NCBI GenBank assembly: GCA_028671895.1
Contig: CM053809.1
Location: 9,035,501 to 9,099,500, forward strand
Direction of reading: 5' to 3'
Source of the DNA: Oenanthe sinensis
Taxonomy: Eukaryota; Streptophyta; Magnoliopsida; Apiales; Apiaceae
Length of the DNA: 64,000 bases
Each line of letters opens with the position of its first letter. The first letter of the stretch is position 1. This document shows, one piece after another, positions 1 through 12,094 of the stretch. The position numbers were made by a program, and so were the translations under genes. The notes beneath the pieces were generated by a model. That model saw only the letters and a list, made by a program, of their open reading frames with translations. It searched no databases and was not told where the DNA came from.

Positions 1-1540
1 CTTTACTCGTTTGAACTTGAAAACAACTTGTAGATTCATTCTTGAATCATTAGAACATGGAAACAACTTGTAAACTCTTTTAGGATCATTTTTGGCGCAT
101 TTGAATATGAAAATAATTCATACCAACTTGAGACTTCATTATTGACTCGTTTATACATGGAAACAACTTATAGCTTCATTCTTGACTCGTTTGAACATGA
201 AAATAACTTGTAAACTCTTTTAGGATCATTCTTGGCTCATTTGAACTTGAAACTAATTTGTAACAACTTGAGACTTCATTCTTTACTCGTTTGAACTTGA
301 AATCAACTTGTAGATTCATTCTTGACTCATTAGAACATGGAAACAACTTGTAAACTCTTTTAGGATCATTTTTGGCGCATTTGAACATGAAAATAATTCA
401 TCTCAACTTGAGACTTCATTATTGACTCGTTTGAACATGGAAACAACTTATGTCTTCATTCTTGACTCGTTTGAACATGAAAATAACTTGTAAACTCTTT
501 TAGGATCGTTCTTGGCTCATTGGAACTTGAAAGTAATTTGTAACAACTTGAGACTTCATTCTTTACTCGTTTGAACTTGAAATCAACTTGTAGATTCATT
601 CTTGACACATTAGAACATGGAAACAACTTATAAACTCTTTTAGGATCATTTTTGGCGCATTTGAACATGAAAATAATTCATCCCAACTTGAGACTTCATT
701 ATTGACTCGTTTGAACATGGAAACAACTTATGACTTCATTCTTGACTCGTTTGAACATGGAAATAACTTGTAAACTCTTTTTGGATCGTTCTTGGCTCAT
801 TTGAACTTGAAAGTAATTTGTAACAACTTGAGACTTCATTCTTTACTCGTTTGAACATGGAAACAACTTATGTCTTCATTCTTGACTCGTTTGAACATGG
901 AAATAACTTGTAAACTCTTTTAGGATCATTCTTGGCTCATTTGAACTTGAAAGTAATTTGTAACAACTTGAGACTTCATTCTTTACTCGTTTGAACTTGA
1001 AATCAACTTGTAGATTCATTATTGACTCATTAGAACATGGAAACAACTTCTAAACTTTTTTAGGATCATTTTTGGCGCATTTGAACATGAAAATAATTCA
1101 TACCAACTTGAGACTTCATTATTGACTCGTTTGAACATGGAAACAACTTATAGCTTCATTCTTGACTCGTTTGAACATGGAAACAACTTGTAAACTCTTT
1201 TTGGATCGTTCTTGGCTCATTTGAACTTGAAAGTAATTTGTAACAACTTGAGACTTCATTCTTTACTCGTTTGAACATGGAAACAACTTATGTCTTCATT
1301 CTTGACTCGTTTGAACATGGAAACAACTTGTAAACTCTTTTAGGATCATTCTTGGCTCAGTTGACCTTGAAAATAATTTGTAACAACTTGAGACTTCATT
1401 CTTGATTCGTTTGAACATGGAAACGACTTATAGCTTCATTCTTGACTCGTTTAAACATGGAAAAACCTTGTAAACTCTATTAGGATCATTCTTGGCTCAT
1501 TTAAACTTGAAAATAATTTGTAACAACTTTAGACTTCATT
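1..1540. repeat. 11-mer run A1-B1-A2-B2-A2-B2'-B2''-A3-B-D-C
   Basis: Eleven monomers in phase from the window start. Positions 841-980 and 1261-1400 are B-like bodies with an A-like CTTTACTCGT start, showing exchange within the first subrepeat. Position 1121 is a B with CTTTTTGGATCG. The run ends in a C with AAAAACCTTG and CTCTATTAGG. The same order returns at 3501-5035. Confidence 0.88.
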
Positions 1541-2520
1541 CTTTACTCGTTTGAACTTGAAAATAACTTGTAGATTCATTCTTGACTCATTAGAACATAG
1601 AAACATCTTGTAAACTCTTTTAGGATCATTTTTGGCGCATTTGAACATGAAAATAATTCATCCCAACTTCAGACTTCATTATTGACTCGTTTGAACATGG
1701 AAACAACTTATGTCTTCATTCTTGACTCGTTTGAACATGGAAATAACTTGTAAACTCTTTTAGGATCGTTCTTGGCTCATTGGAACTTGAAAGTAATTTG
1801 TAACAACTTGAGACTTCATTCTTTACTCGTTTGAACTTGAAATCAACTTGTAGATTCATTATTGACTCATTAGAACATGGAAACAACTTGTAAACTCTTT
1901 TAGGATCATTTTTGGCGCATTTGAACATGAAAATAATTCATACCAACTTGAGACTTCATTATTGACTCGTTTGAACATGGAAACAACTTATAGCTTCATT
2001 CTTGACTCGTTTGAACATGGAAACAACTTGTAAACTCTTTTAGGATCATTCTTGGCTCAGTTGACCTTGAAAATAATTTGTAACAACTTGAGACTTCATT
2101 CTTGATTCGTTTGAACATGGAAACGACATATAGCTTCATTCTTGACTCGTTTAAACATGGAAAAACCTTGTAAACTCTATTAGGATCATTCTTGGCTCAT
2201 TTAAACTTGAAAATAATTTGTAACAACTTGAGACTTCATTCTTTACTCGTTTGAACTTGAAATCAACTTGTAGATTCATTCTTGACTCATTAGAACATGG
2301 AAACAACTTGTAAACTCTTTTAGGATCATTTTTGGCGCATTTGAACATGAAAATAATTCATCCCAACTTGAGACTTCATTATTGACTCGTTTGAACATGG
2401 AAACAACTTATGACTTCATTCTTGACTCGTTTGAACATGGAAATAACTTGTAAAATCTTTTAGGATCGTTCTTGGCTCATTGGAACTTGAAAGTAATTTG
2501 TAACAACTTGAGACTTCATT
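1541..2520. repeat. 5-mer Ax-B2-A3-D-C (1541-2240) plus A2-B2' dimer
   Basis: Ax has CTTTAGACTTC before its start, GAAAATAACTTG in the first subrepeat and CATAGAAACATC in the second. The dimer at 2241-2520 carries CTTATGACTTC and the private change TAAAATC. Confidence 0.85.
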
Positions 2521-3500
2521 CTTTACTCGTTTGAACTTGAAAACAACTTGTAGATTCATTCTTGAATCATTAGAACATGGAAACAACTTGTAAACTCTTT
2601 TAGGATCATTTTTGGCGCATTTGAATATGAAAATAATTCATACCAACTTGAGACTTCATTATTGACTCGTTTATACATGGAAACAACTTATAGCTTCATT
2701 CTTGACTCGTTTGAACATGAAAATAACTTGTAAACTCTTTTAGGATCATTCTTGGCTCATTTGAACTTGAAAGTAATTTGTAACAACTTGAGACTTCATT
2801 CTTTACTCGTTTGAACTTGAAATCAACTTGTAGATTCATTCTTGACTCATTAGAACATGGAAACAACTTATAAACTCTTTTAGGATCATTTTTGGCGCAT
2901 TTGAACATGAAAATAATTCATCCCAACTTGAGACTTCATTATTGACTCGTTTGAACATGGAAACAACTTATGTCTTCATTCTTGACTCGTTTGAACATGG
3001 AAATAACTTGTAAACTCTTTTAGGATCGTTCTTGGCTCATTGGAACTTGAAAGTAATTTGTAACAACTTGAGACTTCATTCTTTACTCGTTTGAACTTGA
3101 AATCAACTTGTAGATTCATTATTGACTCATTAGAACATGGAAACAACTTGTAAACTCTTTTAGGATCATTTCTGGCGCATTTGAACATGAAAATAATTCA
3201 TACCAACTTGAGACTTCATTATTGACTCGTTTGAACAAGGAAACAACTTATAGCTTCATTCTTGACTCGTTTGAACATGGAAACAACTTGTAAACTCTTT
3301 TAGGATCATTCTTGGCTCAGTTGACCTTGAAAATAATTTGTAACAACTTGAGACATCATTCTTGATTCGTTTGAACATGGAAACGACTTATAGCTTCATT
3401 CTTGACTCGTTTAAACATGGAAACAATTTGTAAACTCTTTTAGGATCATTCTTGGCTCATTTAAACTTGAAAATAATTTGTAACAACTTGAGACTTCATT
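2521..3500. repeat. Full 7-mer HOR in the left zone
   Basis: A1-B1-A2-B2-A3-D-C in the canonical order, with AACAAGG in D and AAACAATTTG in C. It is the only complete canonical HOR before 17235, which makes it a possible source or relic of the form that later spread to the right. Confidence 0.88.
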
Positions 3501-5035
3501 CTTTACTCGTTTGAACTTGAAAACAACTTGTAGATTCATTCTTGAATCATTAGAACATGGAAACAACTTGTAAACTCTTTTAGGATCATTTTTGGCGCAT
3601 TTGAATATGAAAATAATTCATACCAACTTGAGACTTCATTATTGACTCGTTTATACATGGAAACAACTTATAGCTTCATTCTTGACTCGTTTGAACATGA
3701 AAATAACTTGTAAACTCTTTTAGGATCATTCTTGGCTCATTTGAACTTGAAAGTAATTTGTAACAACTTGAGACTTCATTCTTTACTCGTTTGAACTTGA
3801 AATCAACTTGTAGATTCATTCTTGACTCATTAGAACATGGAAACAACTTATAAACTCTTTTAGGATCATTTTTGGCGCATTTGAACATGAAAATAATTCA
3901 TCCCAACTTGAGACTTCATTATTGACTCGTTTGAACATGGAAACAACTTATGTCTTCATTCTTGACTCGTTTGAACATGGAAATAACTTGTAATCTCTTT
4001 TAGGATCGTTCTTGGCTCATTGGAACTTGAAAGTAATTTGTAACAACTTGAGACTTCATTCTTTACTCGTTTGAACTTGAAATCAACTTGTAGATTCATT
4101 CTTGACTCATTAGAACATGGAAACAACTTATAAACTCTTTTAGGATCATTTTTGGCGCATTTGAACATGAAAATAATTCATCCCAACTTGAGACTTCATT
4201 ATTGACTCGTTTGAACATGGAAACAACTTATGTCTTCATTCTTGACTCGTTTGAACATGGAAATAACTTGTAAACTCTTTTTGGATCGTTCTTGGCTCAT
4301 TTGAACTTGAAAGTAATTTGTAACAACTTGAGACTTCATTCTTTACTCGTTTGAACATGGAAACAACTTATGTCTTCATTCTTGACTCGTTTGAACATGA
4401 AAATAACTTGTAAACTCTTTTAGGATCATTCTTGGCTCATTTGAACTTGAAAGTAATTTGTAACAACTTGAGACTTCATTCTTTACTCGTTTGAACTTGA
4501 AATCAACTTGTAGATTCATTATTGACTCATTAGAACATGGAAACAACTTCTAAACTCTTTTAGGATCATTTTTGGCGCATTTGAACATGAAAATAATTCA
4601 TACCAACTTGAGACTTCATTATTGACTCGTTTGAACATGGAAACAACTTATAGCTTCATTCTTGACTCGTTTGAACATGGAAACAACTTGTAAACTCTTT
4701 TTGGATCGTTCTTGGCTCATTTGAACTTGAAAGTAATTTGTAACAACTTGAGACTTCATTCTTTACTCGTTTGAACATGGAAACAACTTATGTCTTCATT
4801 CTTGACTCGTTTGAACATGGAAACAACTTGTAAACTCTTTTAGGATCATTCTTGGCTCAGTTGACCTTGAAAATAATTTGTAACAACTTGAGACTTCATT
4901 CTTGATTCGTTTGAACATGGAAACGACTTATAGCTTCATTCTTGACTCGTTTAAACATGGAAAAACCTTGTAGATTAGGATCATTCTTGGCTCATTTAAA
5001 CATGAAAATAATTTGTAACAACTTTAGACTTCATT
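3501..5035. repeat. 11-mer run, second copy, with 5-bp deletion
   Basis: Repeats the monomer order of 1-1540 exactly. The closing C monomer (4901-5035) is 135 bp long: TAAACTCTATTAGGATC has become TAGATTAGGATC around 4971-4980. This shifts all following monomers by 5 bp relative to the first copy. Confidence 0.88.
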
Positions 5036-6435
5036 CTTTACTCGTTTGAACTTGAAAATAACTTGTAGATTCATTCTTGACTCATTAGAACATAGAAACA
5101 TCTTGTAAACTCTTTTAGGATCATTTTTGGCGCATTTGAACATGAAAATAATTCATCCCAACTTGAGACTTCATTATTGACTCGTTTGAACATGGAAACA
5201 ACTTATGTCTTCATTCTTGACTCGTTTGAACATGGAAATAACTTGTAAACTCTTTTAGGATCGTTCTTGGCTCATTGGAACTTGAAAGTAATTTGTAACA
5301 ACTTGAGACTTCATTCTTTACTCGTTTGAACTTGAAATCAACTTGTAGATTCATTATTGACTCATTAGAACATGGAAACAACTTGTAAACTCTTTTAGGA
5401 TCATTTTTGGCGCATTTGAACATGAAAATAATTCATACCAACTTGAGACTTCATTATTGACTCGTTTGAACATGGAAACAACTTATAGCTTCATTCTTGA
5501 CTCGTTTGAACATGGAAACAACTTGTAAACTCTTTTAGGATCATTCTTGGCTCAGTTGACCTTGAAAATAATTTGTAACAACTTGAGACTTCATTCTTGA
5601 TTCGTTTGAACATGGAAACGACATATAGCTTCATTCTTGACTCGTTTAAACATGGAAAAACCTTGTAAACTCTATTAGGATCATTCTTGGCTCATTTAAA
5701 CTTGAAAATAATTTGTAACAACTTGAGACTTCATTCTTTACTCGTTTGAACTTGAAATCAACTTGTAGATTCATTCTTGACTCATTAGAACATGGAAACA
5801 ACTTGTAAACTCTTTTAGGATCATTTTTGGCGCATTTGAACATGAAAATAATTCATCCCAACTTGAGACTTCATTATTGACTCGTTTGAACATGGAAACA
5901 ACTTATGTCTTCATTCTTGACTCGTTTGAACATGGAAATAACTTGTAAACTCTTTTAGGATTGTTCTTGGCTCATTGGAACTTGAAAGTAATTTGTAACA
6001 ACTTGAGACTTCATTCTTTACTCGTTTGAACTTGAAATCAACTTGTAGATTCATTATTGACTCATTAGAACATGGAAACAACTTGTAAACTCTTTTAGGA
6101 TTATTTCTGGCGCATTTGAACATGAAAATAATTCATACCAACTTGAGACTTCACTATTGACTCGTTTGAACATGGAAACAACTTATAGCTTCATTCTTGA
6201 CTCGTTTGAACATGGAAACAACTTGTAAACTCTTTTAGGATCATTCTTGGCTCAGTTGACCTTGAAAATAATTTGTAACAACTTGAGACATCATTCTTGA
6301 TTCGTTTGAACATGGAAACTACTTATAGCTTCATTCTTGACTCGTTTAAACATGGAAACAATTTGTAAACTCTTTTAGGATCATTCTTGGCTCATTTAAA
6401 CTTGAAAATAATTTGTAACAACTTGAGACTTCATT
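5036..6435. repeat. Two 5-mers: Ax-B2-A3-D-C, then A2-B2-A3-D-C
   Basis: The first 5-mer (5036-5735) continues the second copy of the 3.5-kb duplication. The second (5736-6435) has AGGATTGTTC and AGGATTATTTCTGG in B2 and A3, CACTATTGAC in D and GAAACTACTTATAG in C. The AGGATTATTTCTGG, CACTATTGAC and GAAACTAC variants recur together near 10595-11014 and 12375-12794. Confidence 0.85.
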
Positions 6436-7975
6436 CTTTACTCGTTTGAACTTGAAAACAACTTGTAGATTCATTCTTGACTCATTAGAACATGGAAACA
6501 ACTTGTAAACTCTTTTAGGATCATTTTTGGCGCATTTGAACATGAAAATAATTCATCCCAACTTGAGACTTCATTATTGACTCGTTTGAACATGGAAACA
6601 ACTTATGTCTTCATTCTTGACTCGTTTGAACATGGAAATAACTTGTAAACTCTTTTTGGATCGTTCTTGGCTCATTTGAACTTGAAAGTAATTTGTAACA
6701 ACTTGAGACTTCATTCTTTACTCGTTTGAACATGGAAACAACTTATGTCTTCATTCTTGACTCGTTTGAACATGGAAATAACTTGTAAACTCTTTTAGGA
6801 TCATTCTTGGCTCATTTGAACTTGAAAGTAATTTGTAACAACTTGAGACTTCATTCTTTACTCGTTTGAACTTGAAATCAACTTGTAGATTCATTATTGA
6901 CTCATTAGAACATGGAAACAACTTCTAAACTCTTTTAGGATCATTTTTGGCGCATTTGAACATGAAAATAATTCATACCAACTTGAGACTTCATTATTGA
7001 CTCGTTTGAACATGGAAACAACTTATAGCTTCATTCTTGACTCGTTTGAACATGGAAACAACTTGTAAACTCTTTTTGGATCGTTCTTGGCGCATTTGAA
7101 CATGAAAATAATTCATACCAACTTGAGACTTCATTCTTTACTCGTTTGAACATGGAAACAACTTATGTCTTCATTCTTGACTCGTTTGAACATGGAAACA
7201 ACTTGTAAACTCTTTTAGGATCATTCTTGGCTCAGTTGACCTTGAAAATAATTTGTAACAACTTGAGACTTCATTCTTTACTCGTTTGAACTTGAAATCA
7301 ACTTGTAGATTCATAATTGACTCATTAGAACATGGAAACAACTTGTAAACTCTTTTAGGCTCATTTTTGGCGCATTTAAACATGAAAAGAATTCATACCA
7401 ACTTGAGACTTCATTATTGACAAGTTTGAACATGGAAACAACTTATAGCTTCATTCTTGACTCGTTTGAACATGGAAATAACTTGTAAACTCTTTTAGGA
7501 TCATTCTTGGCTCATTTGACCTTGAAAGTAATTTATAACAACTTGAGACTTCATTCTTTACTCGTTTGAACTTGAAATCAACTTGTAGATTCATTATTGA
7601 GTCATTAGAACATGGAAACAACTTGTAAACTCTTTTAGGATCATTTTTGGCGCATTTGAACATGAAAATAATTCATACCAACTTGAGACTTCATTATTGA
7701 CTCGTTTGAACATGGAAACAACTTATAGCTTCATTCTTGACTCGTTTGAACATGGAAACAACTTGTAAACTCTTTTAGGATCATTCTTGGCTCAGTTGAC
7801 CTTGAAAATAATTTGTAACAACTTGAGACTTCATTCTTGATTCGTTTGAACATGGAAACGACTTATAGCTTCATTCTTGACTCGTTTAAACATGGAAAAA
7901 CCTTGTAAACTCTATTAGGATCATTCTTGGCTCATTTAAACTTGAAAATAATTTGTAACAACTTTAGACTTCATT
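6436..7975. repeat. 11-monomer run with a B/A hybrid at 6996
   Basis: Order: A, B2', B2'', A3, hybrid, D with CTTTACTCGT start, A3, B, A3, D, C. The monomer at 6996-7135 begins as B (CTTTTTGGATCGTTC) and ends as the A third subrepeat (GGCGCATTTGAACATG, ATTCATACC). Private changes include CATAATTGAC, AGGCTCAT and GACAAGTTTG near 7310-7430. Confidence 0.82.
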
Positions 7976-9235
7976 CTTTACTCGTTTGAACTTGAAAATA
8001 ACTTGTAGATTCATTCTTGACTCATTAGAACATAGAAACATCTTGTAAACTCTTTTAGGATCATTTTTGGCGCATTTGAACATGAAAATAATTCATCCCA
8101 ACTTGAGACTTCATTATTGACTCGTTTGAACATGGAAACAACTTATGTCTTCATTCTTGACTCGTTTGAACATGGAAATAACTTTTAAACTCTTTTAGGA
8201 TCGTTCTTGGCTCATTGGAACTTGAAAGTAATTTGTAACAACTTGAGACTTCATTCTTTACTCGTTTGAACTTGAAATCAACTTGTAGATTCATTATTGA
8301 CTCATTAGAACATGGAAACAACTTGTAAACTCTTTTAGGATCATTTTTGGCGCATTTGAACATGAAAATAATTCATACCAACTTGAGACTTCATTATTGA
8401 CTCGTTTGAACATGGAAACAACTTATAGCTTCATTCTTGACTCGTTTGAACATGGAAACAACTTGTAAACTCTTTTAGGATCATTCTTGGCTCAGTTGAC
8501 CTTGAAAATAATTTGTAACAACTTGAGACTTCATTCTTTACTCGTTTGAACTTGAAATCAACTTGTAGATTCATTCTTGACTCATTAGAACATGGAAACA
8601 ACTTGTAAACTCTTTTAGGATCATTTTTGGCGCATTTGAACATGAAAATAATTCATCCCAACTTGAGACTTCATTATTGACCCGTTTGAACATGGAAACA
8701 ACTTATGTCTTCATTCTTGACTCGTTTGAACATGGAAATAACTTGTAAACTCTTTTAGGATCGTTCTTGGCTCATTGGAACTTGAAAGTAATTTGTAACA
8801 ACTTGAGACTTCATTCTTTACTCGTTTGAACTTGAAATCAACTTGTAGATTCATTATTGACTCATTAGAACATGGAAACAACTTGTAAACTCTTTTAGGA
8901 TCATTTTTGGCGCATTTGAACATGAAAATAATTCATACCAACTTGAGACTTCATTATTGACTCGTTTGAACATGGAAACAACTTATAGCTTCATTCTTGA
9001 CTCGTTTGAACATGGAAACAACTTGTAAACTCTTTTAGGATCATTCTTGGCTCAGTTGACCTTGAAAATAATTTGTAACAACTTGAGACTTCATTCTTGA
9101 TTCGTTTGAACATCGAAACGACTTACAGCTTCATTCTTCACTCGTTTAAACATGGAAACAATTTGTAAAGGCTTTTAGGATCATTCTTGGCTCATTTAAA
9201 CTTGAAAATAATTTGTAACAACTTGAGACTTCATT
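7976..9235. repeat. 9-mer Ax-B2-A3-D-A2-B2-A3-D-C
   Basis: The first A3-D pair is followed by A2 instead of C, so the run reads as two overlapping partial HORs. The closing C at 9096 carries CATCGAAACGACTTACAGC, CTTCACTCG and AAAGGC, a marked C lineage also found at 11715 and 14615. Confidence 0.83.
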
Positions 9236-9655
9236 CTTTACTCGTTTGAACTTGAAAACAACTTGTAGATTCATTCTTGACTCATTAGAATATGGAAACA
9301 ACTTGTAAACTCTTTTAGGATTATTTTTGGCGCATTTGAACATGAAAATAATTCATCCCAACTTGAGACTTCATTATTGACTCGTTTGAACATGGAAGCA
9401 ACTTATGTCTTCATTCTTGACTCGTTTGAACATGGAAATAACTTGTAAACTCTTTTAGGATCATTCTTGGCTCATTTGAACTTGAAAGTAATTTGTAACA
9501 ACTTGAGACTTCATTCTTGATTCATTTGAACATGGAAACGACTTATAGCTTCATTCTTGACTCGTTTAAACATGGAAACAACTTGTAAACTCTATTAGGA
9601 TCATTCTTGGCTCATTTAAACTTGAAAATAATTTGTAACAACTTTAGACTTCATT
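9236..9655. repeat. 3-mer A-B2-C
   Basis: Unusual order: B2 is followed directly by a C with CTTGATTCATTTGAAC. The same trio recurs at 14755-15174, exactly 5519 bp further on. Confidence 0.83.
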
Positions 9656-10314
9656 CTTTACTCGTTTGAACTTGAAAATAACTTGTAGATTCATTCTTGA
9701 CTCATTAGAACATAGAAACATCTTGTAAACTCTTTTAGGATCATTTTTGGCACATTTGAACATGAAAATAATTCATCCCAACTTGAGACTTCATTATTGA
9801 CTCGTTTGAACATGGAAATAACTTGTAAACTCTTTTAGGATCATTCTTGGCTCATTTGAACTTGAAAGTAATTTGTAACAACTTGAGAGTTCATTCTTTA
9901 CTCGTTTGAACTTGAAATCAACTTGTAGATTCATTATTGACTCATTAGAACATGGAAACAACTTGTAAACTCTTTTAGGATTATTTTTGGCGCATTTGAA
10001 CATGAAAATAATTCAGACCAACTTGAGACTTCATTATTGACTCGTTTGAACATGGAAACAACTTATAGCTTCATTCTTGACTCATTTGAACATGGAAACA
10101 ACTTGTAAACTCTTTTAGGATCATTCTTGGCTCAGTTGACCTTGAAAATAATTTGTAACAACTTGAGACTTCATTCTTGATTCGTTTGACATGGAAACTA
10201 CTTATAGCTTCATTCTTGACTCGTTTAAACAAGGAAACAATTTGTAAACTCTTTTAGGATCATTCTTGGCTCATTTAAACTTGAAAATAATTTGTAACAA
10301 CTTTAGACTTCATT
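9656..10314. repeat. 5-mer with 100-bp B and 139-bp C
   Basis: Ax is followed by a truncated B of 100 bp (9796-9895) in which the 40-bp subrepeat is missing, then A3, D and a C with a 1-bp deletion (CGTTTGACATGG for CGTTTGAACATGG, near 10189). Confidence 0.88.
9796..9895. repeat. Truncated monomer lacking one 40-bp subrepeat
   Basis: ATTGACTCGTTTGAACATGG runs straight into AAATAACTTGTAAACTC; the intervening CAACTTATGTCTTCATT part and one repeat core are gone. The deletion is exactly one subrepeat, as expected from slippage or exchange between the near-identical 20-bp cores. Confidence 0.9.
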
Positions 10315-11854
10315 CTTTACTCGTTTGAACTTGAAAATAACTTGTAGATTCATTCTTGACTCATTAGAACATAGAAACATCTTGTAAACTCTTTTAGGAT
10401 CATTTTTGGCGCATTTGAACATGAAAATAATTCATCCCAACTTGAGACTTCATTATTGACTCGTTTGAACTTGGAAACAACTTATGTCTTCATTCTTGAC
10501 TCGTTTGAACATGGAAATAACTTGTAAACTCTTTTAGGATCATTCTTGGCTCATTTGAACTTGAAAGTAATTTGTAACAACTTGAAACTTCATTCTTTAC
10601 TCGTTTGAACTTGAAATCAACTTGTAGATTCATTATTGACTCATTAGAACATGGAAACAACTTGTAAACTCTTTTAGGATTATTTCTGGCGCATTTGAAC
10701 ATGAAAATAATTCATACCAACTTGAGACTTCACTATTGACTCGTTTGAACATGGAAACAACTTATAGCTTCATTCTTGACTCGTTTGAACATGGAAACAA
10801 CTTGTAAACTCTTTTAGGATCATTCTTGGCTCAGTTGACCTTGAAAATAATTTGTAACAACTTGAGACATCATTCTTGATTCGTTTGAACATGGAAACTA
10901 CTTATAGCTTCATTCTTGACTCGTTTAAACATGGAAACAATTTGTAAACTCTTTTAGGATCATTCTTGGCTCATTTAAACTTGAAAATAATTTGTAACAA
11001 CTTGAGACTTCATTCTTTACTCGTTTGAACTTGAAAACAACTTGTAGATTCATTCTTGACTCATTAGAACATGGAAACAACTTGTAAACTCTTTTAGGAT
11101 CATTTTTGGCGCATTTGAACATGAAAATAATTCATCCCAACTTGAGACTTCATTATTGACTCGTTTGAACATGGAAACAACTTATGTCTTCATTCTTGAC
11201 TCGTTTGAACATGGAAATAACTTGTAAACTCTTTTTGGATCGTTCTTGGCTCATTTGAACTTGAAAGTAATTTGTAACAACTTGAGACTTCATTCTTTAC
11301 TCGTTTGAACATGGAAACAACTTATGTCTTCATTCTTGACTCGTTTGAACATGGAAATAACTTGTAAACTCTTTTAGGTTCATTCTTGGCTCATTTGAAC
11401 TTGAAAGTAATTTGTAACAACTTGAGACTTCATTCTTTACTCGTTTGAACTTGAAATCAACTTGTAGATTCATTATTGACTCATTAGAACATGGAAACAA
11501 CTTCTAAACTCTTTTAGGATCATTTTTGGCGCATTTGAACATGAAAATAATTCATACCAACTTGAGACTTCATTATTGACTCGTTTGAACATGGAAACAA
11601 CTTATAGCTTCATTCTTGACTCGTTTGAGCATGGAAACAACTTGTAAACTCTTTTAGGATCATTCTTGGCTCAGTTGACCTTGAAAATAATTTGTAACAA
11701 CTTGAGACATCATTCTTGATTCGTTTGAACATCGAAACGACTTACAGCTTCATTCTTCACTCGTTTAAACATGGAAACAATTTGTAAAGGCTTTTAGGAT
11801 CATTCTTGGCTCATTTAAACTTGAAAATAATTTGTAACAACTTGAGACTACATT
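10315..11854. repeat. 5-mer Ax-B2-A3-D-C plus 6-mer A-B2'-B2''-A3-D-C
   Basis: B2 at 10455 has GAACTTGGAAAC, also seen at 12235 and 15975. The 6-mer (11015-11854) ends in a C of the CATCGAAAC lineage at 11715, preceded by a D with GTTTGAGCATGG. Confidence 0.83.
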
Positions 11855-12094
11855 CTTGACTCATTTGAACATGGAAACAACTTGTAAACTCTTTTAGGAT
11901 CATTCTTGGCTCAGTTGACCTTGAAAATAATTTGTAACAACTTGAGACTTCATTCTTGATTCGTTTGAACATGGAAACGACTTATAGCTTCATTCTTGAC
12001 TCGTTTAAACATGGAAACAACTTGTAAACTCTATTAGGATCATTCTTGGCTCATTTAAACTTGAAAATAATTTGTAACAACTTTAGACTTCATT
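11855..12094. repeat. 100-bp truncated D plus C
   Basis: After the C at 11715 the array resumes at the second subrepeat of a D (CTTGACTCATTTGAACATGG), with junction GAGACTACATTC. The first 40-bp subrepeat of D, and at least one A monomer expected by HOR order, are missing. This second 40-bp phase shift is separate from the one at 9796. Confidence 0.88.
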
